Origin: Lacticaseibacillus baoqingensis
GTDB lineage: Bacteria > Bacillota > Bacilli > Lactobacillales > Lactobacillaceae
Length of the DNA stretch: 64,000 bases
Assembly: GCF_003946165.1 (NCBI RefSeq)
Contig: NZ_RHOI01000013.1
Span: 1-64,000, forward strand
Direction: 5' to 3'
The notes beneath the pieces are model-generated. The model was not told the DNA's origin, did no database searches, and was given only the letters and a program-made list of their open reading frames with translations. Shown here piece by piece: positions 8,183 to 17,382 of this stretch. The first letter of the stretch is position 1; the number at the start of each line of letters is the position of its first letter. The translations under genes and the position numbers were made by a program.

Positions 8183-10141
8183 ATGGGGAAAAATAACGTC
8201 AAACCGCGTCGCTATATTACCGGTTTTGATGGCTTGCGAACGCTTGGAGTGCTGGGGGTGATTTTGTATCACTTGCGGCCGGATCTGTTTGCCGGCGGGT
8301 ATCTGGGCGTGCCGATTTTTATGGTCGTGTCTGGTTATTTGATCACCGATGGGTTGTTGATGCAGCTGGATCGCACTGGCACGATCGCGTTTAAACCGTT
8401 TTTCATCAAGCGGATCAAGCGCTTGTATCCCGGCTTGATCGCGGTATTGTTTGCCACCAGTGCTTATATTGCGCTGTTTGCCCGTGACTTGTTGCATAAT
8501 TTGCACTGGATGGTGCTGACCAATTTGGCGTATGTCTATAATTGGTGGCAGATCTTACATGGACAGTCGTATTTTGCGCGCTTTGCCAATAATGAGTCGC
8601 CGTTTACCCACTTGTGGACGCTATCCATTGAAGGACAGTATTACTTGGTATGGCCGTTTGTGGTGTTGGGGTTGTGGTGGTTAGTCAAAAATCGCGGCAA
8701 GTTGTTCAATGTCACCTTTTTGGCGGCGGTCGCCAGTGCCGGGTGGATGTTTATCTTATATCATTTGACCATGCATGGCGCCGCCAGCGACCCCAGCCGG
8801 CTGTATTATGGCACCGATACGCGGGCGTTTTCGATTTTGTTAGGGGCAGCATTGGCGTTTATTTGGCCGAGTGCCCATTTATCGCAACATATCGGCACCC
8901 GCCAAGCGCGCATGCTGGATGGCATCGGGACCGTGGCGCTGTTGGGGATGCTGGCGATGGTCTTGCGCCTTGATGCGCAAAGTCCTTGGCTATATCAAGG
9001 CGGGATGTTCTTATTTTCGCTGCTGACCATGTTGTTAGTGGCTGTCGTGGCGCATCCTGGGGCGCATTTTAACCGCTTGCTGACCAACCCTGTGTTTAGC
9101 TGGGTGGGCAGCCGCAGTTATGGCTTGTACTTATATCAATTTCCCGTGATGATTTTTTGGGAAGACCGCTTTCGCAATATTGCGGCGCACCCGCTGTTGT
9201 ATCCGGTGATCGAAGTGGTTTTGATCGTCTTGTTGACGGAGTTATCGTATCGCTTCATCGAACAGCCTTTGGCCCATTTCAATTACCGGCAGACATGGCC
9301 TTTTATCAAGGCCTTTTGCCACGGGCAAACGCATGGATCCAAGCGGTGGGTGCCGCTGATCGCCACGGTGATTTTTGCGATCGGCGCCGTCGGCATCGGC
9401 ATGGCGCCAGGCGCAAAATCGACGGCAGACAGTTCGCCTTTAGCCAAGCAGCTCAAGCAAAATAAAGCCGATAAAAAGCAAAAAGAAGCGGCTTTAAAAG
9501 CGGCGCAAAAAGCGAACGCCAAAGCATCGCAAGCGGCTAAAAACCGCTCAGCCAGCCTGAGCTTGTCGCAATCGATCAGTGCTGAAGCCGCTTCTAAGGC
9601 CAAAACCCATCCCGTCAATCGAGAGTTTGAGCCTTATGGGCTGACGCAAGTGCAGCTGCAAAAAGCGCAGACCATGAATGTGACGGCGATCGGCGATTCG
9701 GTGATGCTTGATGGCAAACCGATGCTGCAAAAACTGTTCCCACAAGCCTTCATCGATGCGGCGGTGTCGCGGCAAATGGCGTCCACGATCGCAATCGTGG
9801 ACCGCTATGCGCACAGCGGCGCGTTAGCCGATACCGTGGTGATCGGGTTAGGCACGAATGGCCCGTTTTCTGCGCATGATCTGGCCAAAATGATGCGGGT
9901 GATCGGCACCAAGCGGCAAGTCTACTGGGTCAATGTGCATGTGCCGACGCGTGCATGGCAAAACCAGGTCAATGGCTTGTTGACGCAGGAACAAGCCCAC
10001 TATCCGAATCTGCATATCATTGACTGGTATCACACCAGTGTCGAGCATGGCGAATGGTTTTATGACGACCAAGTGCATATGAATCCCACTGGCAATCCAT
10101 ATTACGCGACGCTGATCGCCAAGTCGCTGTTAGCGCAATGA
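8183..10141 (+). CDS. OatA-like O-acetyltransferase (acyltransferase-3 plus SGNH domain)
   Basis: A 652-residue membrane protein. The N-terminal acyltransferase-3 domain (about 10-395) begins with FDGLRTLGVLGVILYHL and has about ten membrane segments, the motifs FMVVSGYLIT and LWTLSIEGQYYL, and a final TM near 390-410. After a low-complexity Lys/Ala/Ser linker (about 415-475), an extracellular SGNH esterase-like domain follows, with the nucleophile in AIGDSVMLDG and the catalytic pair in DDQVHMNP. This layout is that of OatA, which O-acetylates N-acetylmuramic acid in peptidoglycan and confers lysozyme resistance. Acetylation of other wall sugars is possible. The ribosome site is weak (GGTGGG). 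Confidence 0.88.
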   Translation: MGKNNVKPRRYITGFDGLRTLGVLGVILYHLRPDLFAGGYLGVPIFMVVSGYLITDGLLMQLDRTGTIAFKPFFIKRIKRLYPGLIAVLFATSAYIALFARDLLHNLHWMVLTNLAYVYNWWQILHGQSYFARFANNESPFTHLWTLSIEGQYYLVWPFVVLGLWWLVKNRGKLFNVTFLAAVASAGWMFILYHLTMHGAASDPSRLYYGTDTRAFSILLGAALAFIWPSAHLSQHIGTRQARMLDGIGTVALLGMLAMVLRLDAQSPWLYQGGMFLFSLLTMLLVAVVAHPGAHFNRLLTNPVFSWVGSRSYGLYLYQFPVMIFWEDRFRNIAAHPLLYPVIEVVLIVLLTELSYRFIEQPLAHFNYRQTWPFIKAFCHGQTHGSKRWVPLIATVIFAIGAVGIGMAPGAKSTADSSPLAKQLKQNKADKKQKEAALKAAQKANAKASQAAKNRSASLSLSQSISAEAASKAKTHPVNREFEPYGLTQVQLQKAQTMNVTAIGDSVMLDGKPMLQKLFPQAFIDAAVSRQMASTIAIVDRYAHSGALADTVVIGLGTNGPFSAHDLAKMMRVIGTKRQVYWVNVHVPTRAWQNQVNGLLTQEQAHYPNLHIIDWYHTSVEHGEWFYDDQVHMNPTGNPYYATLIAKSLLAQ

Positions 10142-10150
10142 TCACAAAGG

Positions 10151-10182
10151 GGGTGCCCATGCGCGGCGCACCCTCTTTTTTT
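10151..10182 (+). terminator. Terminator after the O-acetyltransferase gene
   Basis: Stem GGGTGC (10151-10156) pairs with GCACCC (10168-10173), followed by a CTTTTTTT run. Confidence 0.75.
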
Positions 10183-10259
10183 GGGGCAAAGCAGGGTTTG
10201 GTTTGGGCCCAAGGCGCGTGTTACACTTGAATCGAGACTGAAAAGATGGGAAGAACAAC

Positions 10260-11210
10260 ATGGAAATCGAATTCTTAGGCACTGGGGCGGGTTCGCCGTC
10301 CAAGACGCGCAACGTGTCAAGCTTAGCGTTAAAGCTGCTTGATGAGCGCAACGAGGTGTGGTTATTTGATTGCGGCGAAGGCACGCAACACCAGATCCTC
10401 AAAACTTCGATCCGGCCACGGAAGGTGACCAAGATCTTCATTACCCACTTGCATGGCGATCACATCTTTGGGTTGCCCGGTTTTTTAGCCAGCCGCGCCA
10501 ATCAAGGCGGTGAAGCGGGGCTGACGATCTATGGGCCAGAAGGCATCGAGCGCTTTGTGCGCACGAGTTTGCAAGTGACCCAAACGCGCTTGCCGTATAA
10601 GCTGACCTTCAAGTTGTTAGCCAACCCTGGGGTCGCGTTTGAAGATGAGACGTTCAAAGTCAGCTTTGATACCCTCGATCATCGCATTACCAGTTTTGGG
10701 TTTCGCGTGGAGGAAAAGCCGCATCCAGGCGAGTTGTTGATCGAAAAGGTCAAAGCTGCCAAGGTGCCGATGGGACCGGTATACGGCCAGTTAAAAGCCG
10801 GGAAAACCGTCACTTTGGCCGATGGCCGGCGCTTGGATGGGCATGATTTCATCGGCCCGGCCCAACTTGGGCGGACGGTGGCGATTTTAGGCGATACCCG
10901 CAAAACCGAGCACACGCTGCAATTGGCCCAAGACGCCGATGTCTTGGTCCATGAAAGCACCTTTGGCCCAGAAGAAGCTAAACTGGCGCGCCAATATTTC
11001 CATACCACCAACTTGCAAGCGGCGAAAATGGCCAAAGCAGCCGGCGCCAAGCGCCTGTTGCTGAACCATATTTCGGCCCGCTATATTGGCAAAGGCGCCG
11101 CAATGTTGGAAAAATCAGCCCAAAAGATCTTTGCGCCGACCCATGTGGTCCACGACCTGGAAACCATTGACATCCCCTTTGCAAAGGAGAAAACAGCATG
11201 CGTGAACTAA
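10260..11210 (+). CDS. rnz: Ribonuclease Z (tRNA 3' endonuclease)
   Basis: A 316-residue zinc metallo-beta-lactamase-fold nuclease that cuts the 3' trailer from tRNA precursors lacking an encoded CCA. Seen in the sequence: [15 protein letters not shown] at the N-terminus, DCGEGTQHQ, the metal motif [13 protein letters not shown], a later GDTRKTEHT with the bridging aspartate, and the C-terminal LNHISARY histidine motif. Its length is normal for the family. It overlaps the next gene by 13 bases, so the two are co-translated. Confidence 0.96.
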   Translation: MEIEFLGTGAGSPSKTRNVSSLALKLLDERNEVWLFDCGEGTQHQILKTSIRPRKVTKIFITHLHGDHIFGLPGFLASRANQGGEAGLTIYGPEGIERFVRTSLQVTQTRLPYKLTFKLLANPGVAFEDETFKVSFDTLDHRITSFGFRVEEKPHPGELLIEKVKAAKVPMGPVYGQLKAGKTVTLADGRRLDGHDFIGPAQLGRTVAILGDTRKTEHTLQLAQDADVLVHESTFGPEEAKLARQYFHTTNLQAAKMAKAAGAKRLLLNHISARYIGKGAAMLEKSAQKIFAPTHVVHDLETIDIPFAKEKTACVN

Positions 11211-11983
11211 ACGACAAAACGGTGGTCGTCACCGGCGGTTCTGCCGGCTTAGGCAAAGCGATCGGCTTAGAAGCCGCCAGCCGCGGTGCGACAGTGATTT
11301 TTTTAGCCCGCCGCAAACCGCAATTGGCCTTGGCGCAAGCCCAAGCCAGCGCGCTTTCTGGCAAGCCGGCGTATTCGTATGTGCTGGATGTCGCCGATCC
11401 GGTGATGATCCAAGCGGTCGTTAACCAGCTTTTGGCTGAGCACACGCCTGACGTGTTGGTCAATGCCGCCGGGTTTGGCTATTTTGCCAATGCCTTAGAC
11501 ACGCCGATGGCGGTTGCCGAAAAAATGCTGCGGGTCAACGTTTTAGGGGTGATGTATTTGACCCAACTGCTGGGGCGGCCAATGGTGCAAGCCGGCCGCG
11601 GGCAGATCATCAATATCGCTTCTATGGCAGGGAAAATGGCGACGCCGAAGTCGGCGATTTATTCGGCGTCTAAATTTGCGGTGATCGGGTATTCTAACGC
11701 TTTGCGCTTAGAGTTGAAACCTTTAGGCGTTAAGGTGATGACGGTTAACCCGGGGCCGATCGACACAGACTTTTTCGCCGCAGCAGGGGCGTTAGATTAC
11801 CTCAAGTCAGTCGAAAAGCTCGTATTAGACCCGCAAAAGTTAGCCAAGCGCATCGTCAATGCCTTTGGCAAACCGGTGCGGGAGCTCAATGCGCCGAAGC
11901 TCATGGCGCTGGCTGCAGCCGGTTATACGCTGGCGCCGCAGCTTGGTGATTGGTTGGCTGGCGGGATATTCAATCGAAAGTAG
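11198..11983 (+). CDS. Short-chain dehydrogenase/reductase
   Basis: A 261-residue NAD(P)-dependent oxidoreductase of the classical SDR family. The nucleotide motif is [12 protein letters not shown] (residues 12-23), the structural motif NAAGFG is present, and the catalytic residues are a serine in NIASMAG and YSASK. The substrate cannot be inferred, but the profile matches the YqjQ/DltE-like SDRs often found after rnz in Bacillota. An AAAGGAG site lies inside the end of rnz. It is followed seven bases later by the LapA-domain gene. Confidence 0.9.
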   Translation: MRELNDKTVVVTGGSAGLGKAIGLEAASRGATVIFLARRKPQLALAQAQASALSGKPAYSYVLDVADPVMIQAVVNQLLAEHTPDVLVNAAGFGYFANALDTPMAVAEKMLRVNVLGVMYLTQLLGRPMVQAGRGQIINIASMAGKMATPKSAIYSASKFAVIGYSNALRLELKPLGVKVMTVNPGPIDTDFFAAAGALDYLKSVEKLVLDPQKLAKRIVNAFGKPVRELNAPKLMALAAAGYTLAPQLGDWLAGGIFNRK

Positions 11984-11990
11984 GCAGCAG

Positions 11991-12326
11991 ATGAAAAATC
12001 AACAACGATTGCTTGTGGGGTTGATCTTGGCGCTGGTCTTGATCATTTTTGCCTTGTTGAACGGTCAAGCGGTGACCGTTAATTTCTTTGGCGCGACTTT
12101 CCACTGGCCATTGATCGTCGTGATCGTTGTCAGTGTATTGATCGGGGCGTTGATCGCGATTTTGACCACCACCGCCAATGCCGCGCAACAGCGCAAAGCG
12201 ATGGCGGCGTTAAAAAAGGACCATCAGGCGCTGCAACAAGATGTGCAAGCCCAGATAAAAGCGGCGACCAAGACTTTGACCGCCGAAAATGAGGCTTTAA
12301 AAGCCCAGCTTAAGACTAAAGCATGA
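11991..12326 (+). CDS. LapA-domain (DUF1049) small membrane protein
   Basis: A 111-residue protein with two membrane helices (about residues 6-28 and 38-62), the motif ALLNGQAVTVNFF between them, and a charged Lys/Gln-rich coiled-coil tail. This is the lipopolysaccharide-assembly-A domain layout, which in Gram-positives has no known function. I start it at the ATG following GGCAGCAG, seven bases after the SDR gene. A longer reading in the same frame would only copy the end of the SDR gene. It is the last gene of the rnz operon. Confidence 0.8.
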   Translation: MKNQQRLLVGLILALVLIIFALLNGQAVTVNFFGATFHWPLIVVIVVSVLIGALIAILTTTANAAQQRKAMAALKKDHQALQQDVQAQIKAATKTLTAENEALKAQLKTKA

Positions 12327-12335
12327 GCCAAAAAT

Positions 12336-12359
12336 CGACCGGGAGACCGGTCGTTTTTT
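12336..12359 (+). terminator. Terminator of the rnz-SDR-LapA operon
   Basis: A perfect 7-bp stem (CGACCGG with CCGGTCG), a GAGA loop and six T residues. Confidence 0.9.
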
Positions 12360-12364
12360 GGTGT

Positions 12365-12400
12365 TTTGACCTTTACTGACTATTACAGACTTGTTACAAT
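12365..12400 (+). promoter_or_regulatory. clpB promoter with CtsR operator
   Basis: Positions 12365-12381 read, on the minus strand, as AGTCAGT-AAA-GGTCAAA. This matches the CtsR heptad direct repeat with its 3-base spacer, with one good and one partly degenerate half. It covers a TTTACT -35 (12372-12377) placed 17 bases before a TACAAT -10 (12395-12400). CtsR repression of clpB is well established in Bacillota, and the overlap would block RNA polymerase. Confidence 0.85.
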
Positions 12401-12428
12401 TAAACGTAAAGTGAAAGGGGTCTAGCTC

Positions 12429-15029
12429 ATGAATCCAGATAAGTTGACGCAAGCAGTCACAGAAGCCATCGCCAGTGCCCAGCAAATCGCCCAAGTCCGG
12501 CACCATCAAGAAATCGATATCCCGGAATTGTTTAAAGCCTTGCTGCAGCCTGAATTGTTTGCCACCCAAGTGTTTAAAACTGCAGGGATCAAGCTTGACG
12601 GGCTCAATGCCGTGATCGATAAAGCCTTAGACGATGAGCCGGTGGTGGAAGGCACGACGCAATATGGGCAAAACATGAGCCAAAATCTCTATCAGCTGAT
12701 GCAAAATGCCGACAAGGTCCGCGATCAACTCGGCGACGAGTACATTGCCACAGAAGCGCTGATCTTAGCACTGTTTGATCAAAAATACCTGAGCATCACG
12801 GAATACTTGACCGAGCAGGGGTTGACGCAAAAAAAATTGCGCCAAGTGGTGAATCAATTGCGCGGCGGGGCCAAAGTGACTTCAAAAACGGCTGAAAACA
12901 ATTATCAAAGCTTGAAAAAATACGGCACCGATCTGGTGCAAGAAGCGCGTTCCGGCAAAATGGACCCGATCATTGGCCGTGATGAAGAAATCCGCAACGT
13001 GATCCGGATCTTATCGCGCAAAACGAAAAACAACCCGGTGCTGATCGGCGAACCCGGGGTGGGGAAAACGGCGATCGTCGAAGGCTTAGCGCAGCGAATC
13101 GTGCGCCAAGATGTCCCAGATAACCTGAAAGACAAGACGATCATTTCCTTGGACATGGGCAGCTTGTTAGCGGGGGCCAAGTATCGCGGTGAGTTTGAAG
13201 AGCGCTTTAAAGCCGTGCTGAAAGAGGTCCAACAATCACAAGGCCAGATCATCTTGTTCATCGATGAGATCCATACCATCGTTGGCGCTGGCAAGGCTGA
13301 AGGGGCAATGGATGCCGGCAACTTGCTCAAGCCGATGTTAGCCCGCGGGGAGCTGCATTTGATCGGCGCGACGACTTTGGATGAATACCGGGAAAATATC
13401 GAAAAAGACAAGGCCTTGGAGCGGCGCTTCCAGCGGGTGTTGGTCCAAGAGCCCAGCGTTGAAGACACGATCAGCATTTTGCGCGGGTTAAAAGAGCGCT
13501 TTGAGATCTTTCATGGCGTGCGTATCCATGATGCCGCACTGGTGGCGGCGGCGACATTGGCAGATCGCTACATCACCGATCGCTTCTTACCGGATAAAGC
13601 GATCGACTTGGTCGACGAAGCCAGTGCCAACATCAATGTGGAAATGAATTCGCGGCCAACAGAATTAGATGTGGCCGAACGGCGCCAAATGCAGCTGGAA
13701 ATCGAAGCACAAGCGTTGAGCAAAGAAACTGACCCGGCGTCGCAAAAGCGCCTGACGCAGCTGCAAGCCGAGTTGGCAGATTTGAAAGAAGAAACCAACC
13801 AACTCAAGGCACAATGGGATGCTGAAAAGCGCGACATCAATGCGGTCAATGACAAAAAGTCCGAAATCGACCACGCCAAACACGAACTTGAAGATGCCCA
13901 AGCCCGCTATGATCTGGAAAAAGCCGCTCGTTTGCAACACGGTACGATCCCGGCTTTGGAAAAAGAGTTAGCCGACTTAGAACAAGCTGATCGGCCTGAT
14001 GAATGGCTGGTGCAAGAATCCGTTACTGAAAACGAAATCGCCGCGGTGATCTCTCGACAAACCGGGATCCCGGTGGCCAAGCTGGTCCAAGGCGATCGCG
14101 AAAAACTCCTGCATTTAGCCGATAACCTGCATGCGCGGGTGATCGGCCAAGATCCGGCGGTGGCTGCGGTGGCAGATGCAGTTTTGCGCTCGCGTGCCGG
14201 GTTGCAAGACCCGAGTCGGCCTTTAGGGAGTTTCTTGTTTCTTGGCCCGACTGGGGTCGGTAAAACTGAGTTGGCCAAGACTTTAGCCGATACGCTGTTT
14301 GATTCTGAAAAACATATGGTGCGTATCGATATGTCCGAGTATATGGACAAGATCAGCGTTTCGCGGCTAGTCGGTGCCGCGCCTGGGTATGTTGGGTATG
14401 AAGAAGGCGGGCAATTGACGGAAGCCGTGCGGCGCAACCCATACACGATCGTCTTGTTGGATGAAATCGAAAAAGCCCACCCAGATGTCTTTAACATCTT
14501 GTTGCAAGTGTTAGATGACGGCCGTTTGACCGACAGCCAAGGGCGCACGGTCAATTTTAAAAACACGATCATCATTATGACGTCTAATTTAGGCTCGGAG
14601 GCACTGCTTGACGGGATGCAAGCGGATGGCAAGATCACCCCTGCACGCCAGCAGCAGGTGTTGAAACTGGTGCGCAGCCACTTCAAGCCAGAATTCCTCA
14701 ACCGGATCGATGACATCATCATGTTCAATCCATTGCGCCTGGCAGATATTGAAAAAATCGTCATGAAAGATCTTGAGCGCTTGAATCAGCGCCTGCAAAC
14801 CCAAGAAATCACGCTTAACGTCACCCCAGCCGCCCAAGAATGGCTGGCTGACAAAGGCTACGAGCCGGCTTATGGGGCACGGCCGCTGCAGCGCTTGTTG
14901 ACGAATGCGGTGGAAACCCCGTTGGCGAAGAAATTGATCGCCGGGGAGATCTTGCCGCAAAGCCAAGTCACGTTAGGGGTTGCCGCTGGCCAATTGACCT
15001 TTACCAGCCAGCCAGTCGCCGCAAAATAG
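12429..15029 (+). CDS. clpB: ATP-dependent chaperone ClpB
   Basis: An 866-residue hexameric disaggregase that works with DnaK to rescue aggregated proteins. Order: ClpN repeats (1-145), first AAA+ domain with Walker A GEPGVGKT (about 207-214) and Walker [10 protein letters not shown], the long coiled-coil middle domain (about 405-525) that distinguishes ClpB from ClpC, second AAA+ domain with [12 protein letters not shown] (about 605) and [10 protein letters not shown], and the C-terminal D2-small domain. No ClpP-binding IGF loop is evident, as expected for ClpB. A CtsR box controls it. An AAAGGGG site precedes the start. Confidence 0.97.
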   Translation: MNPDKLTQAVTEAIASAQQIAQVRHHQEIDIPELFKALLQPELFATQVFKTAGIKLDGLNAVIDKALDDEPVVEGTTQYGQNMSQNLYQLMQNADKVRDQLGDEYIATEALILALFDQKYLSITEYLTEQGLTQKKLRQVVNQLRGGAKVTSKTAENNYQSLKKYGTDLVQEARSGKMDPIIGRDEEIRNVIRILSRKTKNNPVLIGEPGVGKTAIVEGLAQRIVRQDVPDNLKDKTIISLDMGSLLAGAKYRGEFEERFKAVLKEVQQSQGQIILFIDEIHTIVGAGKAEGAMDAGNLLKPMLARGELHLIGATTLDEYRENIEKDKALERRFQRVLVQEPSVEDTISILRGLKERFEIFHGVRIHDAALVAAATLADRYITDRFLPDKAIDLVDEASANINVEMNSRPTELDVAERRQMQLEIEAQALSKETDPASQKRLTQLQAELADLKEETNQLKAQWDAEKRDINAVNDKKSEIDHAKHELEDAQARYDLEKAARLQHGTIPALEKELADLEQADRPDEWLVQESVTENEIAAVISRQTGIPVAKLVQGDREKLLHLADNLHARVIGQDPAVAAVADAVLRSRAGLQDPSRPLGSFLFLGPTGVGKTELAKTLADTLFDSEKHMVRIDMSEYMDKISVSRLVGAAPGYVGYEEGGQLTEAVRRNPYTIVLLDEIEKAHPDVFNILLQVLDDGRLTDSQGRTVNFKNTIIIMTSNLGSEALLDGMQADGKITPARQQQVLKLVRSHFKPEFLNRIDDIIMFNPLRLADIEKIVMKDLERLNQRLQTQEITLNVTPAAQEWLADKGYEPAYGARPLQRLLTNAVETPLAKKLIAGEILPQSQVTLGVAAGQLTFTSQPVAAK

Positions 15030-15154
15030 GCGCATACGCCTGGTTTGGTGGAAATGTTGTGTTAAGGTATTGCCTTGACGGCGCTTTTCTAGTAAGATAA
15101 GTGTTGCTGTGGTAGTTCATTGGACTACCCAAGGCACTGGACCGGGATTTTGCC

Positions 15155-15182
15155 TTGCATTTTTCTGAATGTCCGGTATAGT
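15155..15182 (+). promoter_or_regulatory. rpmF promoter
   Basis: TTGCAT (15155-15160), a 16-base spacer and TATAGT (15177-15182), with transcription starting close to the AAAGGGG site of rpmF. Upstream, at 15111-15129, lies a small GGTAGT/ACTACC inverted repeat that may be a weak clpB terminator. Confidence 0.65.
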
Positions 15183-15217
15183 AGAAAAGAAATCTAATAC
15201 AAAGGGGTTTTCCGCTC

Positions 15218-15400
15218 ATGGCAGTTCCAGCACGCAGAACTTCAAAGACCAAAAAGCGTATGCGCCGTGGCCACATCAAGTTGAACGTTCCTAACTTACA
15301 ATTTGATGCAACGACCGGCGAATATCGTGTTTCTCACCACGTTTCTCCAAAGGGTTACTACAAAGGTGCCCAAGTGGTCAAGAAGAGCACCAACGCTTAA
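15218..15400 (+). CDS. rpmF: 50S ribosomal protein L32, cysteine-free form
   Basis: A 60-residue ribosomal protein of the large subunit. It starts [19 protein letters not shown], the L32 signature. It has no cysteine at all, so it is the zinc-independent form, unlike the CxxC zinc-ribbon form of some bacteria. It is transcribed alone from its own promoter to a strong terminator. Confidence 0.96.
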   Translation: MAVPARRTSKTKKRMRRGHIKLNVPNLQFDATTGEYRVSHHVSPKGYYKGAQVVKKSTNA

Positions 15401-15402
15401 GC

Positions 15403-15434
15403 AAAAATACCAGCCTGTGGTTGGTATTTTTTTT
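15403..15434 (+). terminator. rpmF terminator
   Basis: An imperfect stem (AAATACCAGCC with GGTTGGTATTT, one wobble) around a TGT loop ends in eight T residues. Confidence 0.88.
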
Positions 15435-15470
15435 GGCCCTATTTTATCTGGTATCGTTGTCTAGTTTACA

Positions 15471-15479
15471 TGGTATACT
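15471..15479 (+). promoter_or_regulatory. Extended -10 promoter of the DUF1836 gene
   Basis: TGGTATACT is an extended -10 element 20 bases before the ribosome site GGAGG of the next gene. No clear -35 is seen. Confidence 0.5.
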
Positions 15480-15499
15480 AGAGATACGGAGGAAAACTC

Positions 15500-16048
15500 A
15501 TGGCAGAAGAAGAAGCATTTGCAGCATATCTGGCGCGCTTGCAGCGCGCAAACTTACCACGGTGGACCGATTTGCCGCAGTTTGATCTTTATATGGATCA
15601 AGTGGTGCAGTTCGTCAACGAGATCATCGCCCCATTAGGGCTGGATCCATTGACCGCCACCATGGTCAATAACTATGTCAAAAAAGGGGTCATTGCCGCC
15701 CCGACGAAGAAGAAGTATCATCGGGCCCAGTTGGCCAACATTTTGGTGTTAGCCATTTTAAAACCGGTGTTCAACTTGGACACGATCGCTAATGGGATCC
15801 GCTATCAATTGATCGACCGCCAGCCGGCGCAGGCGTTTGATGCGTTTATTTTGGCATTTATCGGGGCGGTGCAACAAGCCAACTCGGATTTCACCGGCGA
15901 AGTCACCATCAACAAAGTCAACAAAGCCGACACCACCAATATCCAAAGCGCCATGGTGGGCTTGGCGATCAATGCGGTGTTGGAAAAACTGCTCGTCGAA
16001 ACCATGACTGCCGCAGTCACACCACCACCGGCTAAGAAGAAGGCGTAA
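15500..16048 (+). CDS. DUF1836 protein, MerR-like DNA-binding candidate
   Basis: A 182-residue protein. The segment MVNNYVKKGVIAAPTKKKYHR (about 55-75) is a MerR-like winged helix signature typical of DUF1836, where the wing follows NYVKxGxI and the next helix reads QLANILVLAILKPVFNLDTI. The C-terminal half is helical. DUF1836 proteins are presumed regulators, with no established targets. It lies between rpmF and a lipoprotein gene and ends in a Pro/Lys-rich tail. A GGAGG site precedes the ATG. Confidence 0.75.
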   Translation: MAEEEAFAAYLARLQRANLPRWTDLPQFDLYMDQVVQFVNEIIAPLGLDPLTATMVNNYVKKGVIAAPTKKKYHRAQLANILVLAILKPVFNLDTIANGIRYQLIDRQPAQAFDAFILAFIGAVQQANSDFTGEVTINKVNKADTTNIQSAMVGLAINAVLEKLLVETMTAAVTPPPAKKKA

Positions 16049-16148
16049 GCGGCCGCCGTAATGTGACACACAGTCATATTGTGGTTGTGTTTCGGTAAAA
16101 GGCGGCGTATTCTGGTGAACAGACTTCGAAGTAAAGGGTGAATGATCA

Positions 16149-16994
16149 ATGAAAAAAATTGTACTGCTGGCGTTGAGCTTAGCGGCAGTCGTGAGCTTGT
16201 CTGCTTGTGGGCAGCAATTGACGACAACGAAAAAAACGTATCATCCCGATGAAATGGTGGCCGTCATCAAAGGCACAGCCAAGGGCCATTCGCAGGTGCG
16301 CTATCAAGCAGCGACTGCCAAAGGCACGGCAAAAGTCAACTCTGGCAGTTTCGTCCTTTCAATCCCGCCAAAAACCACGGCGCAAACTGTGACGATCAAA
16401 GCCGGCAGCCAGCAAACCAAAGTGACTGTGGCGTCAGCCAAAGCGATCGGCACTTATCAAACCGTCGCCAAAAGCTTCAATCAAGCGGTGATCGCCACAG
16501 CCTTGCCGCCGGCGATCCAAAAGCAAATGCAAACCGCGACCACTCCTGATCCCAGTGCGATCGCCAAAATGACCCCGGCGCAAAAAGCCGCCATGGCCCA
16601 GCAGCAACAAGCCATGCAACAAGCGCTCGTCAAAGCGCAACAAGCGACCAAAGCCCAACAGCTGCCTTTGACGGCCAGCGGCTTAAAACAAGTCTTAAAC
16701 ACGGATGGCGGGCAAGTCCGCGCTAATGTCCAAGACGGCCAGCTGATCAGTATCACCGATGTGGTCAGCACCAAAGCCATGAAGGATAAAAAATCATCAG
16801 CCGCATTTGCCACTCAGTTTGGGCTGTTAGCCCATGCGGTAGGCGCAGATGCCAAAACTGTCGGCAAGGCGTTGACCAAAACGATCAAAAATGCGGCCAG
16901 TGGTGAAACCAACACGGACACGATCACCAGTCACGGGGTCAAGTTCAATTTGGGGTTATCGGCAGATCATTTGTATCTTTACATCACGAAATAA
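16149..16994 (+). CDS. Secreted lipoprotein of unknown function
   Basis: A 281-residue product with a lipoprotein signal peptide: MKK, a hydrophobic core, and the lipobox LSAC at residues 17-20, so the mature protein starts at Cys20 and is membrane-anchored outside. Residues 30-100 look like a beta-rich sandwich (GSFVLSIPPKT, QTVTIKAGSQQTKVTV). Residues 115-175 are rich in Gln/Ala/Met and probably helical. The last 100 residues form a separate domain with GLKQVL, DGQLISITDVVS and VKFNLGLSADHLYLYI. I do not recognise a family. An AAAGGGTGA site precedes the ATG. Confidence 0.8.
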   Translation: MKKIVLLALSLAAVVSLSACGQQLTTTKKTYHPDEMVAVIKGTAKGHSQVRYQAATAKGTAKVNSGSFVLSIPPKTTAQTVTIKAGSQQTKVTVASAKAIGTYQTVAKSFNQAVIATALPPAIQKQMQTATTPDPSAIAKMTPAQKAAMAQQQQAMQQALVKAQQATKAQQLPLTASGLKQVLNTDGGQVRANVQDGQLISITDVVSTKAMKDKKSSAAFATQFGLLAHAVGADAKTVGKALTKTIKNAASGETNTDTITSHGVKFNLGLSADHLYLYITK

Positions 16995-17003
16995 AAACCA
17001 CCA

Positions 17004-17050
17004 GCGCGTCATCGTCTGATTTGCAAATAATCTTGCGGTGACGCGCTTTT
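17004..17050 (+). terminator. Possible terminator of the lipoprotein gene
   Basis: Arms GCGCGTCA (17004-17011) and TGACGCGC (17039-17046) pair perfectly, followed by TTTT. The loop is long (27 nt), so efficiency is doubtful. Confidence 0.5.
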
Positions 17051-17067
17051 GCGGCTTATTTTGGGGC

Positions 17068-17093
17068 AAAAAAATACCGCCATCGCGGCGGTA
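17068..17093 (-). terminator. Terminator of the DUF2929 gene
   Basis: Read leftward, a 7-bp stem (TACCGCC/GGCGGTA, 17075-17081 with 17087-17093) is followed by seven T residues, directly after the stop at 17098. Confidence 0.85.
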
Positions 17094-17097
17094 AACA

Positions 17098-17298
17098 TCA
17101 GGCTTGATGTTGAGTTGGTTTTTCAGCCGGGGTGTTGGCATCCATGATCAGTGGTAACACGCATAAAACCACAGCGAAGATCACGCTGATGATCAAGCTC
17201 AGCTTCGGGTCGTATGTGGCGCTGTTCAGCGCACCAATCAAGAAGCCAACGACTTGACCGAGGATGGCTCCCCAGAAAATAGTTGCAATATAACGCAT
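17098..17298 (-). CDS. Small membrane protein, DUF2929 (YjzD-like)
   Basis: A 66-residue protein with two membrane helices (about 4-24 and 34-54) and a short Thr/Pro/Gln-rich tail. The opening MRYIATIFWGAILGQVVGFL resembles DUF2929 members, which are restricted to Bacillota and often lie by dnaE. The family name is from memory and is less certain than the membrane topology. I use the ATG with a GAGGG site five bases away. An ATG eight codons upstream has none. It is divergent from dnaE. Confidence 0.7.
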   Translation of the reverse strand: MRYIATIFWGAILGQVVGFLIGALNSATYDPKLSLIISVIFAVVLCVLPLIMDANTPAEKPTQHQA

Positions 17299-17359
17299 AT
17301 GATCCCTCTTTTCAAAATTCATCTTAACACCGTGTTCGAAGATTGCAACTAAAATCGGG

Positions 17360-17365
17360 TATAAT
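17360..17365 (+). promoter_or_regulatory. -10 element of dnaE
   Basis: A consensus TATAAT lies 18 bases before the dnaE start codon, with no good -35 at standard spacing. Such a short leader leaves just enough room for the GAGGTGG ribosome site. Confidence 0.4.
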
Positions 17366-17382
17366 CAAATTGAGGTGGCAAA

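Noticed and set aside
13907-14764. Long leftward open frame of 285 codons inside clpB
   Set aside because: It is antisense to a fully conserved AAA+ domain, has no ribosome site, and arises from codon bias of the real gene.
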